54,072 nucleotides of DNA, from the NCBI GenBank assembly GCA_040766135.1, contig JAXGRA010000014.1, positions 1 to 54,072 on the forward strand, written 5' to 3'. This document shows positions 42,364 to 51,007 of this stretch, piece after piece. Made by a program: the position numbers and the translations under genes. The stretch is from JAGVSV01 sp040766135 (lineage in GTDB: Bacteria; Bacillota; Clostridia; Christensenellales; Aristaeellaceae). The stretch's first letter is position 1, and each line of letters opens with the position of its first letter. The notes beneath the pieces are model-generated. The model did no database searches. It had not been told where the DNA came from and saw nothing but the letters and a program-made list of their open reading frames with translations.

Positions 42364-42392
42364 TTGTCGCATCCTACTTTGCATGGTATGAT
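42364..42392 (+). promoter_or_regulatory. Promoter of the Gfo/Idh/MocA oxidoreductase gene
   Basis: TTGTCG (42364-42369) and TATGAT (42387-42392) are 17 bases apart. Its -35 lies only three bases from the -35 of the divergent SGNH promoter. Confidence 0.6.
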
Positions 42393-42425
42393 TAAAGAAA
42401 TGAATTTCAACAGGGGGGACAGATA

Positions 42426-43241
42426 ATGAACATTGGCATACTGGGCGCAGAAAACTCGCACGCGAAGCATTTTTGTGAAACCATCAACCGGGGAAATCGC
42501 TTCCCCGGTTACCGCATCACGCATTTGTATGCGGCGGATGCACCCCAGGTGGGGGAAGAGCTGGCCAGGGACTATGGCCTGACCCTGACCGACAGCGAGG
42601 ACGCGGTCATCGCGGCCTGTGATGCCGTGGTGGTCACCTACCGCAAGGGTTCGCTGCACGCGGCGCCCGTGCTGCGCGCGCTCAAGGCCGGCAAGGCGGT
42701 GTTTAACGACAAGCCGTTTTCCACCGATGTAGAGAAGGCGGCAGAAATCGTAGCCTATGCCCGTGAGCATCAATTGCTGGTATGCGGCGGCAGCAACCTG
42801 AAAGGCCTGCCCAATATTGCGGCGCTTAAGCCGCAGATTACGCCCGGTGCAACGGTGGTCATTACTTTTGCGGCCGATCCCAACAGCGAATATGATGGCT
42901 ACTGGTTTTACGGCATTCATGCGGCGGAGCTGTGCCTGACGCTGTGCGGGACGGACTATCGCGATGTGGCGGCCTTCCGTACCGGCGATACGGTGGTGGC
43001 TACCGTGCGGTTTGATCAGGTTACCTGCGTGCTGGTCACCACGCCCGGCATTCAGGATTTGCACATTAGCATCAACGCTGATGGCAAAAACGTTGCACAC
43101 AACGTGGAAATGGCCTATCAAAGCGTGGGCCCTGCCGAACTGGTCACCATGTTGAAAACCGGCCAGCCGCCGCGTGACGTGGGCTTTTACGAAGCCGCCA
43201 CACGGCTGCTGACCGATATTATCAAGGCTGCCGGGCTGTAA
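42426..43241 (+). CDS. Gfo/Idh/MocA-family oxidoreductase
   Basis: A 271-residue protein, short for the family. The NAD-binding domain starts NIGILGAENSHAKHFCETINRG and has the motif DKPF near residue 100 in place of the usual EKP. A reduced C-terminal domain follows, with YGIHAAELCLTLCG as the likely active-site helix. It probably oxidises or reduces a sugar or cyclitol, consistent with the amino-sugar genes around it. AGGGGGG lies about 9 bases before the ATG. Its stop codon abuts the stop of the convergent nagA with no base between. Confidence 0.85.
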   Translation: MNIGILGAENSHAKHFCETINRGNRFPGYRITHLYAADAPQVGEELARDYGLTLTDSEDAVIAACDAVVVTYRKGSLHAAPVLRALKAGKAVFNDKPFSTDVEKAAEIVAYAREHQLLVCGGSNLKGLPNIAALKPQITPGATVVITFAADPNSEYDGYWFYGIHAAELCLTLCGTDYRDVAAFRTGDTVVATVRFDQVTCVLVTTPGIQDLHISINADGKNVAHNVEMAYQSVGPAELVTMLKTGQPPRDVGFYEAATRLLTDIIKAAGL

Positions 43242-44435
43242 TTATCCCGTAATCTGCCCGTCACGCACCGCGTGACGCCCCATAGCAAACACGTGCCTGA
43301 CGTCCCATGCCGGCGTCAGGCATGTGATATCTGCGTCCATGCCCACGGCCAGCGTGCCCTTGCGATTGTCCATGCCCAGCACGCGGCTGGGGTGCAGCGT
43401 CATCATGCGGATGGCGTCCTCCAGCGGCACATGGGCTTTTTCCACCATGGTTTTCACACACCGCACCGAGGACGCAACCGAGCCCGCAAAGCACGTAAAG
43501 TCCGGCATATAGGCCACGCCGTTTTCTACAATGGCCTTTTGCCCGGCGGTCAGGCTGCCTAAAATAATCTCGCTGCCATCAGGCAGGCCCATGCCGCGCG
43601 TGGAGTCAGTGACCAGGCAGATCTTGTCCCACGGCTTGCAGCGCACAATCAGCTGCAGCAGCTCCGGCGGCAGGTGCAGGCCGTCGGCGATGATTTCTAC
43701 ATCCAACTCATCCATCAGGTAGGCGCTTTCCACCACGCCCAGCACGCGCATGGCGCGCACGCGGTGCAGGGAAGACATGCCGCTGTACAGGTGCGTCACC
43801 AACTTGTAGCCGTGCCGGACGGCTTCCTGCACCTGCCCATAGTCCGCATCGGAATGCCCGATGGACATCAGCACACCCTGCGCGCTGAGCGTATCGCCCA
43901 GCTCTAGCGCGCAGGGCAGCTCGGGGGCCGCAGTGACGCGCGCCACGTCTTTGCTATGTTTGAGCAGCGCCTGGGTGGATCCCTCTGTCGGCACCAAAAT
44001 ATAGCGCGGGTCCTGCGCGCCGGCCTGCTTGGGGTTGATCCACGGGCCTTCGATGTGCAATCCGGGCATGTACGGCAGCGCATGCTGCGTTGCGCGCGTG
44101 GCGGTCAGCGCGGCAAAGATGCGCTCCAGCTCCTCCGGCGGGTTGCACACGGTGGTGGGCAGCAGCGTGGTGGTGCCGCGCAGCATATGCGCCTGCGCCG
44201 CGCCCACAAAGGCCTCCACCGTGGCGTCGGAAAAGTCATGCCCGCCGCCGCCGTGCACGTGCAGGTCAATGAACCCCGGCACGCACAGCAGACCGGCGGC
44301 ATCCACCACCTGGCCCGGGTCATCGGGCAGGGCGGGCGACAGCGCCGCAATGACGCCATCCTTTATATGCAGCGCAAGGTTGTCCCGAAAGCCTTCGGGC
44401 GTCAGCACCCGTGCGCCGGTAATGGTGATGTTCAT
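43242..44435 (-). CDS. nagA: N-acetylglucosamine-6-phosphate deacetylase (second copy)
   Basis: A 397-residue amidohydrolase with the NagA motifs: DLHVHGGGGHDFSDAT near 62, LHIEGPWINPKQAGAQD near 130, GHSDADYGQVQEAV near 198, and the catalytic Asp in VTDSTRGMG near 275. The usual THLFNAM is changed to THLYSGMSSLHR, so the pocket differs from the first copy and the substrate may too. The ATG at 44435 has GGGAGGCG upstream and overlaps the nagB stop by four bases. The coupling to nagB supports flux GlcNAc-6-P to GlcN-6-P to fructose-6-P. Confidence 0.9.
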   Translation of the reverse strand: MNITITGARVLTPEGFRDNLALHIKDGVIAALSPALPDDPGQVVDAAGLLCVPGFIDLHVHGGGGHDFSDATVEAFVGAAQAHMLRGTTTLLPTTVCNPPEELERIFAALTATRATQHALPYMPGLHIEGPWINPKQAGAQDPRYILVPTEGSTQALLKHSKDVARVTAAPELPCALELGDTLSAQGVLMSIGHSDADYGQVQEAVRHGYKLVTHLYSGMSSLHRVRAMRVLGVVESAYLMDELDVEIIADGLHLPPELLQLIVRCKPWDKICLVTDSTRGMGLPDGSEIILGSLTAGQKAIVENGVAYMPDFTCFAGSVASSVRCVKTMVEKAHVPLEDAIRMMTLHPSRVLGMDNRKGTLAVGMDADITCLTPAWDVRHVFAMGRHAVRDGQITG

Positions 44436-45190
44436 GCCTGCGCCTCCCATAGCGCGGCTGCATCCTGATCGATATACAGCACGCTGTCCGTATGCCCGCG
44501 CAGCACGGTGGCCGGCAGCTGGCTGGACGGCACCTGGGTAAGCATCTCGCGCACGGCCCAGGCCTTGCTTTTGCCGGGCACCGTGCAGATCATGTGCTTG
44601 GCCGCCACCATGGCCGGGATGGTCATGGTCAGCGCGTGGGTGGGCACCTGCGCCAGCGTTTCAAAGCAGCCGTCGTTGACCTGCTGGTTGCGGCAGACCT
44701 CGTCCAACTCCACCATCTTGACCAAATAGGGGTCGTCAAAGTCCGCCACGCCAGGATCGTTAAACGCGATGTGCCCGTTCTCTCCAATGCCCAAAAAACA
44801 GATATCAAGGGGATGATCCCGCAGCAGCTGCGCATAGGTTTCGGCATCGGCCGGGGTGTTGCCCATCAGGTGCACTGCGCCAAAGGGCAGCTTGTTAAAC
44901 AGCCTGTCCTTTAAAAACGTGGAAAACTGTTGCGGCGCATCCTGCGGCAGGCCGATGTAGTTGTCCATATGGAACGCGTGCACGCGCCGCCAGTCAATGT
45001 CCTGGGCGGCGGTGAGCGTTTCCAGCATCTCGCTTTGCGAGGGAGCGGCCGCAAACACCACGTTGACCTGCTCCTTTTGCTTGAGCAGCGTGCGCAGCTT
45101 GGCCAGGCCATCCTGTGCAGCGGCCTGCCCCATGTCCAAACGCGTAGGGTATACGCGCACCGTTAATTGATCGACTTTCGTTTCCCGCAT
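44432..45190 (-). CDS. nagB: Glucosamine-6-phosphate deaminase/isomerase
   Basis: A 252-residue protein with the NagB/6-phosphogluconolactonase fold: the FAAAPSQSEMLETL loop replacing the usual TGxTP, the HMDNYIGL aspartate motif near residue 72, and GIGENGHIAFNDPG near 130 with the catalytic residues. It converts GlcN-6-phosphate to fructose-6-phosphate and ammonia. AGGAGGG lies about 9 bases before the ATG at 45190. It heads a two-gene operon with nagA. Confidence 0.92.
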   Translation of the reverse strand: MRETKVDQLTVRVYPTRLDMGQAAAQDGLAKLRTLLKQKEQVNVVFAAAPSQSEMLETLTAAQDIDWRRVHAFHMDNYIGLPQDAPQQFSTFLKDRLFNKLPFGAVHLMGNTPADAETYAQLLRDHPLDICFLGIGENGHIAFNDPGVADFDDPYLVKMVELDEVCRNQQVNDGCFETLAQVPTHALTMTIPAMVAAKHMICTVPGKSKAWAVREMLTQVPSSQLPATVLRGHTDSVLYIDQDAAALWEAQA

Positions 45191-45207
45191 GTGTAAGCCC
45201 TCCTGCA

Positions 45208-45255
45208 ATATATTCAATATATATTTATTATAGCAAGCAGGACGTTAACGGGCAA
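45208..45255 (-). promoter_or_regulatory. Promoter and candidate operator of nagB-nagA
   Basis: TTGCCC (45255-45250) and TATAAT (45232-45227) are 17 bases apart on the minus strand. Just downstream, at the expected start, lies a perfect 7-1-7 inverted repeat ATATATT-C-AATATAT (45208-45222), a plausible repressor site. Confidence 0.6.
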
Positions 45256-45267
45256 TGTGCGGCGTAT

Positions 45268-47076
45268 TTAGCTGTTACCTTCAAATGTGAACTGCGCGCT
45301 ATGCTCCTCCTGTGCAGGCGATGTGCAGGTCATGCGCCACACGCTGCCGGGGTAGCTTTTGTTCATGCGGTCATCGGTGATGGTGATCTCCTCTACCTCC
45401 AGCGCCAGCTGCGGATCCATGTGCATGGTCACGCCTGCGATGCGCACCACGCCGGGCGATACTACCTGCGGGCAGTGCCGCGCCATGAACACCCAGGTGA
45501 CCGTATCAGGGTTTTTCAGGCGAACATGATCGCTCAAGGTGATGCGGCCGTCCTGTGCATCCACGCGCCGCGCAAGTGCAATCACCCCGGCCTGCTTCGG
45601 GTAAGCCGAGGATATGTCCATGGAAATAGCGTGTTCGTCCGCCATCACATCCCGCGCGCGGTATGCTTTGCCGGGCAGCTGCTCCTGATCGCCAATCAGC
45701 GGCACGTTATGGTTGCGCGAGCGGATGTGCCACAGCGTATAGCGCTCCTCAGAGAAGGTTTTTGCGGTGTACACAACATTGCCCACATCCACCAGCACGG
45801 GCTCGCGCCGATGCATCAGGATAAAGCTGCCGACATCGTTGTGGTTGTGGCTTTCGTCGTTGTGCCCGCCCTTGATGGTGATGGACAGGCCGTCCGCTGT
45901 GCGCGTCCACCACTGCAACTGCGGCAAATCCATGTGCGCAACCGGCTCCGGCAAGGTGCCCGGCGCAATATCGCGCAGCGCCTGATGCAGCACGCGGTTC
46001 ATCTGCGGGGTGTCGTTGGGGCGCAGGGGGCCCATCATGCCGATTCCCAGTTGCTTTAATGGTGCGCTGTCAATTAACTCGCCATAGCGATATACGCGCT
46101 CGCCGTTGAGCATCACGCGCGCATCGCAATCCGAGAAATTGGCAAACCATCCGTTGCCTAAGTGCACCAGCCACGGGAACAGCCCGATGCGCTGGATTTT
46201 GTCCTCCTGATACACGTCAATGGCCCCGGCGGTCATCTCGTGCAGGCTTTCTAAGCAGTCCAACAGCGCGCCGCCGGCCATGTTCCAATAGGCCGGGCCC
46301 TCATCGCAGCCGCCATCCTCCGGGAGGCAGTCTAAATACCGCATCAGCATCATGCTGGCGCGCGCCATCAGCTGGCTTAGCCGGATGTCATCGTCCATCA
46401 AATACTGCGCCGCCACCAAAATGCTGGACAGTATCCATGGCGTCCAGTTGTTTAACTCCTTGCGTGTAAAGCCCATCCACCAGAAATCATCGCGCGTCAT
46501 AAACGGCGTAAAAATGCGCCGGTCCATTTCCTTTTCAATGCGCCGCACAATGACCGGTGCCACGTCGTTCAGCCGGTCGCGCAGCAAATAGGCCGTCAGC
46601 GCCAGGGTGGTGCCGGTCTGCGCGGCAAACAGATCCACATAGACATTGTCCGGGTCGGGCAGCGGGCGCTTGGCCGCTGGCAACGCGCCATCGTGAAAGG
46701 AGCCGTTGTGCGCGCTGATGCCCCAGAATGTTTCCTCCAGGATGCACCACACGCCGTCCACCACCGCGTCCAGCGTGGCGGGGGAGGGCTGCACGCACTC
46801 GGCCAGCACCGCGCCAATCAGGTTTTTGCGGCGGATAAAGTACGGATCCTCGTATGCCTTGCGGCTGCCCGTGCGCACAAAGGCCAAAAACTGCGTGGCC
46901 GTTAGCATCGGATAGCCCTCGTCCACGGCCTGCTTTGCCCAGGTCAGTATGTTCTCCTTTTTTTCCTGCAGCAGCAGCTGCCACCGCGGGTCATTGCACG
47001 CAGGGAAAAGCCTGCGCTTATCCCGCGGCTGCAGCACCGCGCGGATGTTTACATCGTCCAGCCATTTGGTGAGCAT
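45268..47076 (-). CDS. Heparinase II/III-family protein without signal peptide
   Basis: A 602-residue protein. An N-terminal alpha/alpha-barrel region (about 1-340) includes AHNGSFHDG and the Asn/Tyr-type stretch DEGPAYWNMAGG. A C-terminal beta-sandwich (about 370-600) has the family metal/active-site segment GGHNDESHNHNDVGSFIL. The family contains polysaccharide lyases acting on uronic-acid glycans such as heparin or alginate. Without a signal peptide it should act on imported oligosaccharides. It sits directly after the sugar ABC permease genes and before nagB-nagA, suggesting an amino-sugar/uronate glycan. AGGAGGG lies before ATG 47076. Confidence 0.85.
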   Translation of the reverse strand: MLTKWLDDVNIRAVLQPRDKRRLFPACNDPRWQLLLQEKKENILTWAKQAVDEGYPMLTATQFLAFVRTGSRKAYEDPYFIRRKNLIGAVLAECVQPSPATLDAVVDGVWCILEETFWGISAHNGSFHDGALPAAKRPLPDPDNVYVDLFAAQTGTTLALTAYLLRDRLNDVAPVIVRRIEKEMDRRIFTPFMTRDDFWWMGFTRKELNNWTPWILSSILVAAQYLMDDDIRLSQLMARASMMLMRYLDCLPEDGGCDEGPAYWNMAGGALLDCLESLHEMTAGAIDVYQEDKIQRIGLFPWLVHLGNGWFANFSDCDARVMLNGERVYRYGELIDSAPLKQLGIGMMGPLRPNDTPQMNRVLHQALRDIAPGTLPEPVAHMDLPQLQWWTRTADGLSITIKGGHNDESHNHNDVGSFILMHRREPVLVDVGNVVYTAKTFSEERYTLWHIRSRNHNVPLIGDQEQLPGKAYRARDVMADEHAISMDISSAYPKQAGVIALARRVDAQDGRITLSDHVRLKNPDTVTWVFMARHCPQVVSPGVVRIAGVTMHMDPQLALEVEEITITDDRMNKSYPGSVWRMTCTSPAQEEHSAQFTFEGNS

Positions 47077-47130
47077 GGAAATCCCTCCTGTTGTTGCATG
47101 AGATTATTAAAAGTTGAGGAGTTGCGCGAT

Positions 47131-48024
47131 TTATCCCTTAACGGAACCAATCATTACGCCGGTGACAAAGTATCGTTGTACAAACGGATATACTACCAGC
47201 ACCGGTATCATGCTGACCATGATGAGCGCATACTTGATCACGCCCACCATTTCCTGTAGACGCTGTTGCATTTCAGGATCCTGTACGGTGCCTGGGTCAA
47301 TTTGACTGGACATAAGGATTTGTCGCAGGAATAATGTTAACGGATAGAGCTCTTTGCGATGCAGGTAGATCATCGCACTGAAATAAGCATTCCAATGCCC
47401 TACGCCGTAAAATAGTACCATAACTGCAACGATGGCCTTGCTTAGCGGCAGTACCACACGCAGGAAGTATTTGATGTCCGAACACCCGTCAATCTGTGAA
47501 GCTTCCAGCAACTCCAGAGGGATGCTGTTACGGATGAAGGTGCGGGCTACAATCAGGTTGTACACGCCGATAGCCCCTGGTAACAACAGTACCCAACGCG
47601 TGTTAATCATGCCCAATTGACGGATGACTATGTATGTGGGAATCAGGCCGCCGCTGAAAAACATGGTAAATGTAAACAGCAGCATCAGTCCATTGCCACC
47701 GGGCAGATCGTTGCGCGACAGGCAATAGGCTGCCACCATGGTCATACAGACATTTATCAGTGTACCCACTACGGTATAGAAGATGGAGTTGGCATACCCT
47801 GTCCATACATCGGGTGTGTTCAGCACCGTGCGATAACCTTCCAGGCTTACATCTACCGGCCAAAGCACTACCTTGCCTGCTTGTACTGCAGTGCCTGAGG
47901 AAAACGAGGCGCTGACCACAAAGATACATGGATATAGTACGGCCAGGAAAAACAGAGACAGGATAACCAGGATAATGATGTAGAAGACTTTATCTCGATA
48001 ACTTTGATTTTTGAATGCTTGCAT
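47131..48024 (-). CDS. Sugar ABC transporter permease, LplC/MalG type
   Basis: A 297-residue permease with six membrane helices and the cytosolic EAA loop LLEASQIDGCSDIKYFLRVVLPLSKA (about 180-206) that contacts the ATPase. It ends in the LplC-typical FVQRYFVTGVMIGSVKG. AAGGAGGT is 5-12 bases before the ATG. It belongs with the frameshifted permease and binding-protein genes upstream. No ATPase gene is present; such CUT1 systems often borrow a shared MsmX-type ATPase. Confidence 0.92.
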   Translation of the reverse strand: MQAFKNQSYRDKVFYIIILVILSLFFLAVLYPCIFVVSASFSSGTAVQAGKVVLWPVDVSLEGYRTVLNTPDVWTGYANSIFYTVVGTLINVCMTMVAAYCLSRNDLPGGNGLMLLFTFTMFFSGGLIPTYIVIRQLGMINTRWVLLLPGAIGVYNLIVARTFIRNSIPLELLEASQIDGCSDIKYFLRVVLPLSKAIVAVMVLFYGVGHWNAYFSAMIYLHRKELYPLTLFLRQILMSSQIDPGTVQDPEMQQRLQEMVGVIKYALIMVSMIPVLVVYPFVQRYFVTGVMIGSVKG

Positions 48025-48035
48025 ACGGCACCTCC

Positions 48036-48983
48036 TTAAAATAGAGCGCTGCCGCTGAGTTTGCGGCTGACCAGATTGGCCGTGGTCAGCAGCGAGAAAT
48101 TGATGACGGAGTTAAACATGCCAATGGCAGTTGAGAGGGAAAAGTCCGTAATGCCGCTGGATAGCCCTACCTTGTATACATAGGTGGATACAATCTCGCT
48201 GTAGTTCAAGTTCAGGTCATTTTGCATTAACAGTACTTTTTCACAGCCTATGTTCATGATATTGCCAATGACTGGGATCAGCATAATGCTGGCGGTGGGC
48301 AGGATGGAGGGAAATCTATATGCAGCAACCGTTGAAAACAGGTAGCACCGTCTATTGTGGCAGCTTCATGCAGCGCGCCGTCCACACTGGTGAGGGCGGC
48401 GATATAGATAATGGCGTTATAACCTGTACCTTGCCACACGCCTGACCATACATATAGATGTTTAAAATTGCTGCCTACTGTCAGGATGTTATGCCTGGCT
48501 GCCTGTTAGCAGGCGATATAGGGCACCGTACAGGCCGTTGCGTGAATCTAACACTTGGAACAACAAGCCTACCATGACTACAGTGGAAATGAAGTAGGGG
48601 ACATAGGTGACGGTCTGGATGGTTTTCTGGTAGCGTTTCCAGGGGAGTGCATTGAGAAACATGGCAAAAATGATGGGAATGGGGAACGTTACTACCAGAG
48701 AATACAGAGAAAGTGTAATGGTGTTGCGAAGAACAGTGCGGAACTTGAAGGATGAGAAGAACTTGTTAAAGTTTGCCATCCCCACCCATGGGCTTTTCCA
48801 CACGCCCAGGCCGGCATTATACTTCTTAAATGCCAGCACCAAGCCGCCCATAGGCGCATAGCGGAACACAAACAGCCAGATTAGAGGTAGCAGCAGCAAC
48901 AGATATAATTGCCATCGCGCCAGAATGCGGCGTCTGGTTCTTTCACGGGCTATACTTTTTGCCGTTCGGAGCGTGTTTTCCAT
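48036..48983 (-). pseudogene. Sugar ABC transporter permease, LplB type, two frameshifts
   Basis: The first part (48983 to about 48490) is an intact LplB N-terminus (YLLLLLPLIWLFVFRYAPMGGLVLAFKKYNAG and on to VLDSRNGLYGALYRLLTGSQA). The next stretch, from NILTVGSNFKHLYVWSGVWQGTGYNAIIYIAALTSVDGALHEAATIDGA, is in a different frame. A third frame carries PSILPTASIMLIPVIGNIMNIG to the stop at 48036. The shifts lie near 48488 and 48313, each explained by a one- or two-base indel. The EAA loop is present across the second shift. Together the pieces give a normal length of about 315 residues. Confidence 0.8.
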
Positions 48984-49058
48984 ACAATTTATCTCCTCTT
49001 GTGTTGGTGCACATACTATATGCAGCGGACTGCCACATATAGGAGGGATTAAAGAGGG

Positions 49059-49092
49059 GGTTGAGCATGCGATAGCTATCGCATGCTCAACC
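49059..49092 (-). promoter_or_regulatory. 34-bp perfect palindrome between sugar-binding and permease genes
   Basis: Two 17-base arms, GGTTGAGCATGCGATAG and its exact complement, meet with no spacer. In the transcript it would fold into a very stable hairpin just after the binding-protein stop, followed by CCCCTCTTTAAT rather than a long T-run. It likely protects the binding-protein mRNA or partly terminates, like the hairpins in the peptide transporter operon. Confidence 0.6.
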
Positions 49093-49116
49093 TGGTTAAA
49101 AGAATTTGTGGTTATT

Positions 49117-50759
49117 TTATCCGGTCAAATGGCAATCTGCGCAATGCCAATCCAGTGCGACAGAACCCATGGACTCTATCTCGTTGAGATAATCGTTCCA
49201 GCCATTTTCAACGTTGCGCGCGCCGGTGACAAACTCCGCCAGCGACTGTTTGACAAATGCCGGGATGGTAGTCAACTGATCCTGAATAGCCTCGGCTTCT
49301 TCAACAGTGAACTTCAACTTCGGCAGCACATGCTCCGGATGCAGGGGATAGTACCATTCGTAGCATTTGGCATTGATTTGTGTGGGATCCTCTGGGTTGT
49401 ATGGCCGTCCGGACGAGAAGTCAAACACCGTGTTGCCCATCAACATACTGGCATACCGAGGTCCGTGATTGCGCCAGGTCTGATTCTGATTTTCTGCCCA
49501 TACTGTGGAAATGACCAGCATGGTTAATTCATCATACAGGCCGGCTTCGACATAGGCGTTGGTGTGTCCCTTGAGCAGCTCTGGGTCACGTGTCCAGTCC
49601 ACACCTTCTTCACCGAAGCGCTCAATAAGGGATACATCATGGTCAAAGAACAAATCAGCAAACTGTAACGCCATGTCCAATTTCTGAGTGGACGCAAGGA
49701 TCATCAATTCCTGTCCTGGCGTATAGGGGGTGAAGGGTGTGTATTGTACCCCATTGGAAGCCGATTAGGGGCTTGATAACTCCATCTGCAGGAAGTTGGG
49801 GGTTGCTGACAGCGCGAGCCAGTTGCTCAGCGAGCCGGCGGTCGTGAACCCTACGATGGGCGGATCCTGATTCAAGATGGCCTTGAACTGCTGGTCGTCA
49901 TCTGTAAAGATATTAGCCGAGAGCACTTTTTCGTTGTACAGATCGTTCATATAGCGCAAGCCGTCACGCCAAGCCTCGGTGGTGTACGGTGCAATGACTG
50001 TCTGTCCGTCTTCGCTTAAAGCCAAGCCGCCGTTGGCGTTGTTGGCATTCAGAAGACGAAAGAGTTCATCAGCGCAGCGGACACATTTTGACCATAGCCG
50101 CCGCCCGAATAACCATATACGCCAATCTCATCCTGGACGCCATTGCCGTTGGGGTCGCCATCGCGCATAGCAATCAGCACGTCTTTGAGTTCCTCTGTAG
50201 TGGTAGGCACTTCTTTGCCCAGCTTGTCCAGCCAGGCCTTGTTGATGAACATGCGGAACGGTGTCATGTTCCAGGTTTCCGGCTCAAAAGCAGACAGACT
50301 GTAGATATGACCGTCCGCCTGGGTGGAAGTCAAGTTCATGGCTTGCCGGTCTTCTTCCGGGATGGCATTATAGTTGGGCATTTTTTCAGGGTCAGCTACA
50401 TACTCGTCCAGCGCCAGGAAGAAGCCTTGACTGCCGTACTGCAGCAGCATTTCATCGGTGAGGTGTCCGTCTACTACCAGCACATCTGGATTATCTTCCC
50501 CACCGGTGGCCATCAGCGCTACTTTGGTGCGCGTCTCGGCACCATCGGCTGGCAGCATATAGAATTCCAGCTCAAAGCCTAATTTTTCTTCCAGATAGTT
50601 GGTGAAGTAGTTGTCTTCATAGTCGGTGACCATGCTGCTGGTCGTCAAGCCAACTTTAAGGGTTTTCTTTTCCCCGGCTACGGCGGCGGGTGCAACCCAC
50701 AGCGATAGCAACAGTGCCAGCACCATCAGGGTAGCCAAGAACCGTGTACGTTGTTTCAT
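49117..50759 (-). pseudogene. Sugar ABC transporter solute-binding protein (LplA type), frameshifted
   Basis: ATG 50759 (AGGAGGA upstream) opens a signal peptide (residues 1-28, ending AVAG) and an N-lobe (LKVGLTTSSMVTDYEDNYFTNYLEEKLG; DPNGNGVQDEIG, a calcium-loop-like motif). At about 50050 the frame slips by one; NANNANGGLALSEDGQTVIAPYTTEAWRDGLRYMNDLY continues in the next frame. Near 49775-49745 two compensating slips create a TAA (MELSSP-stop) before GVQYTPFTPYTPGQE. The rest is open to 49117 (DWHCADCHLTG end). Pieces add up to a normal length of about 545. It is the first gene of the sugar-transport operon. Confidence 0.8.
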
Positions 50760-50781
50760 GATATTCCTCCTTTACTTCAAG

Positions 50782-50848
50782 CTGCCGGAATACCGGCAGG
50801 TTGTGTCAAACCAAAAACGAGTATGTAAAACTATTAACATTGCGACAA
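50782..50848 (-). promoter_or_regulatory. Promoter and inverted repeat of the sugar-transport operon
   Basis: TTGTCG (50848-50843) and CATACT (50825-50820) are 17 bases apart on the minus strand. Downstream, CTGCCGG-AATA-CCGGCAG (50782-50799) is a perfect 7-4-7 inverted repeat in the leader, a likely operator or leader hairpin. A smaller CCTGC-CAT-GCAGG repeat lies at 50933-50945 on the MFS side. Confidence 0.5.
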
Positions 50849-51007
50849 AGTCATCAGTGATTATTAAATCATCATAAGTATACCATTCCGTGTTACAGAC
50901 GGCAAGAAAAATTTTCATGGTTATGTTCCCGGCCTGCCATGCAGGAATTATGCACACACATCACGAATGAAACTATCTGATATCTTTTCCATTATTGTGG
51001 AGGCAAC

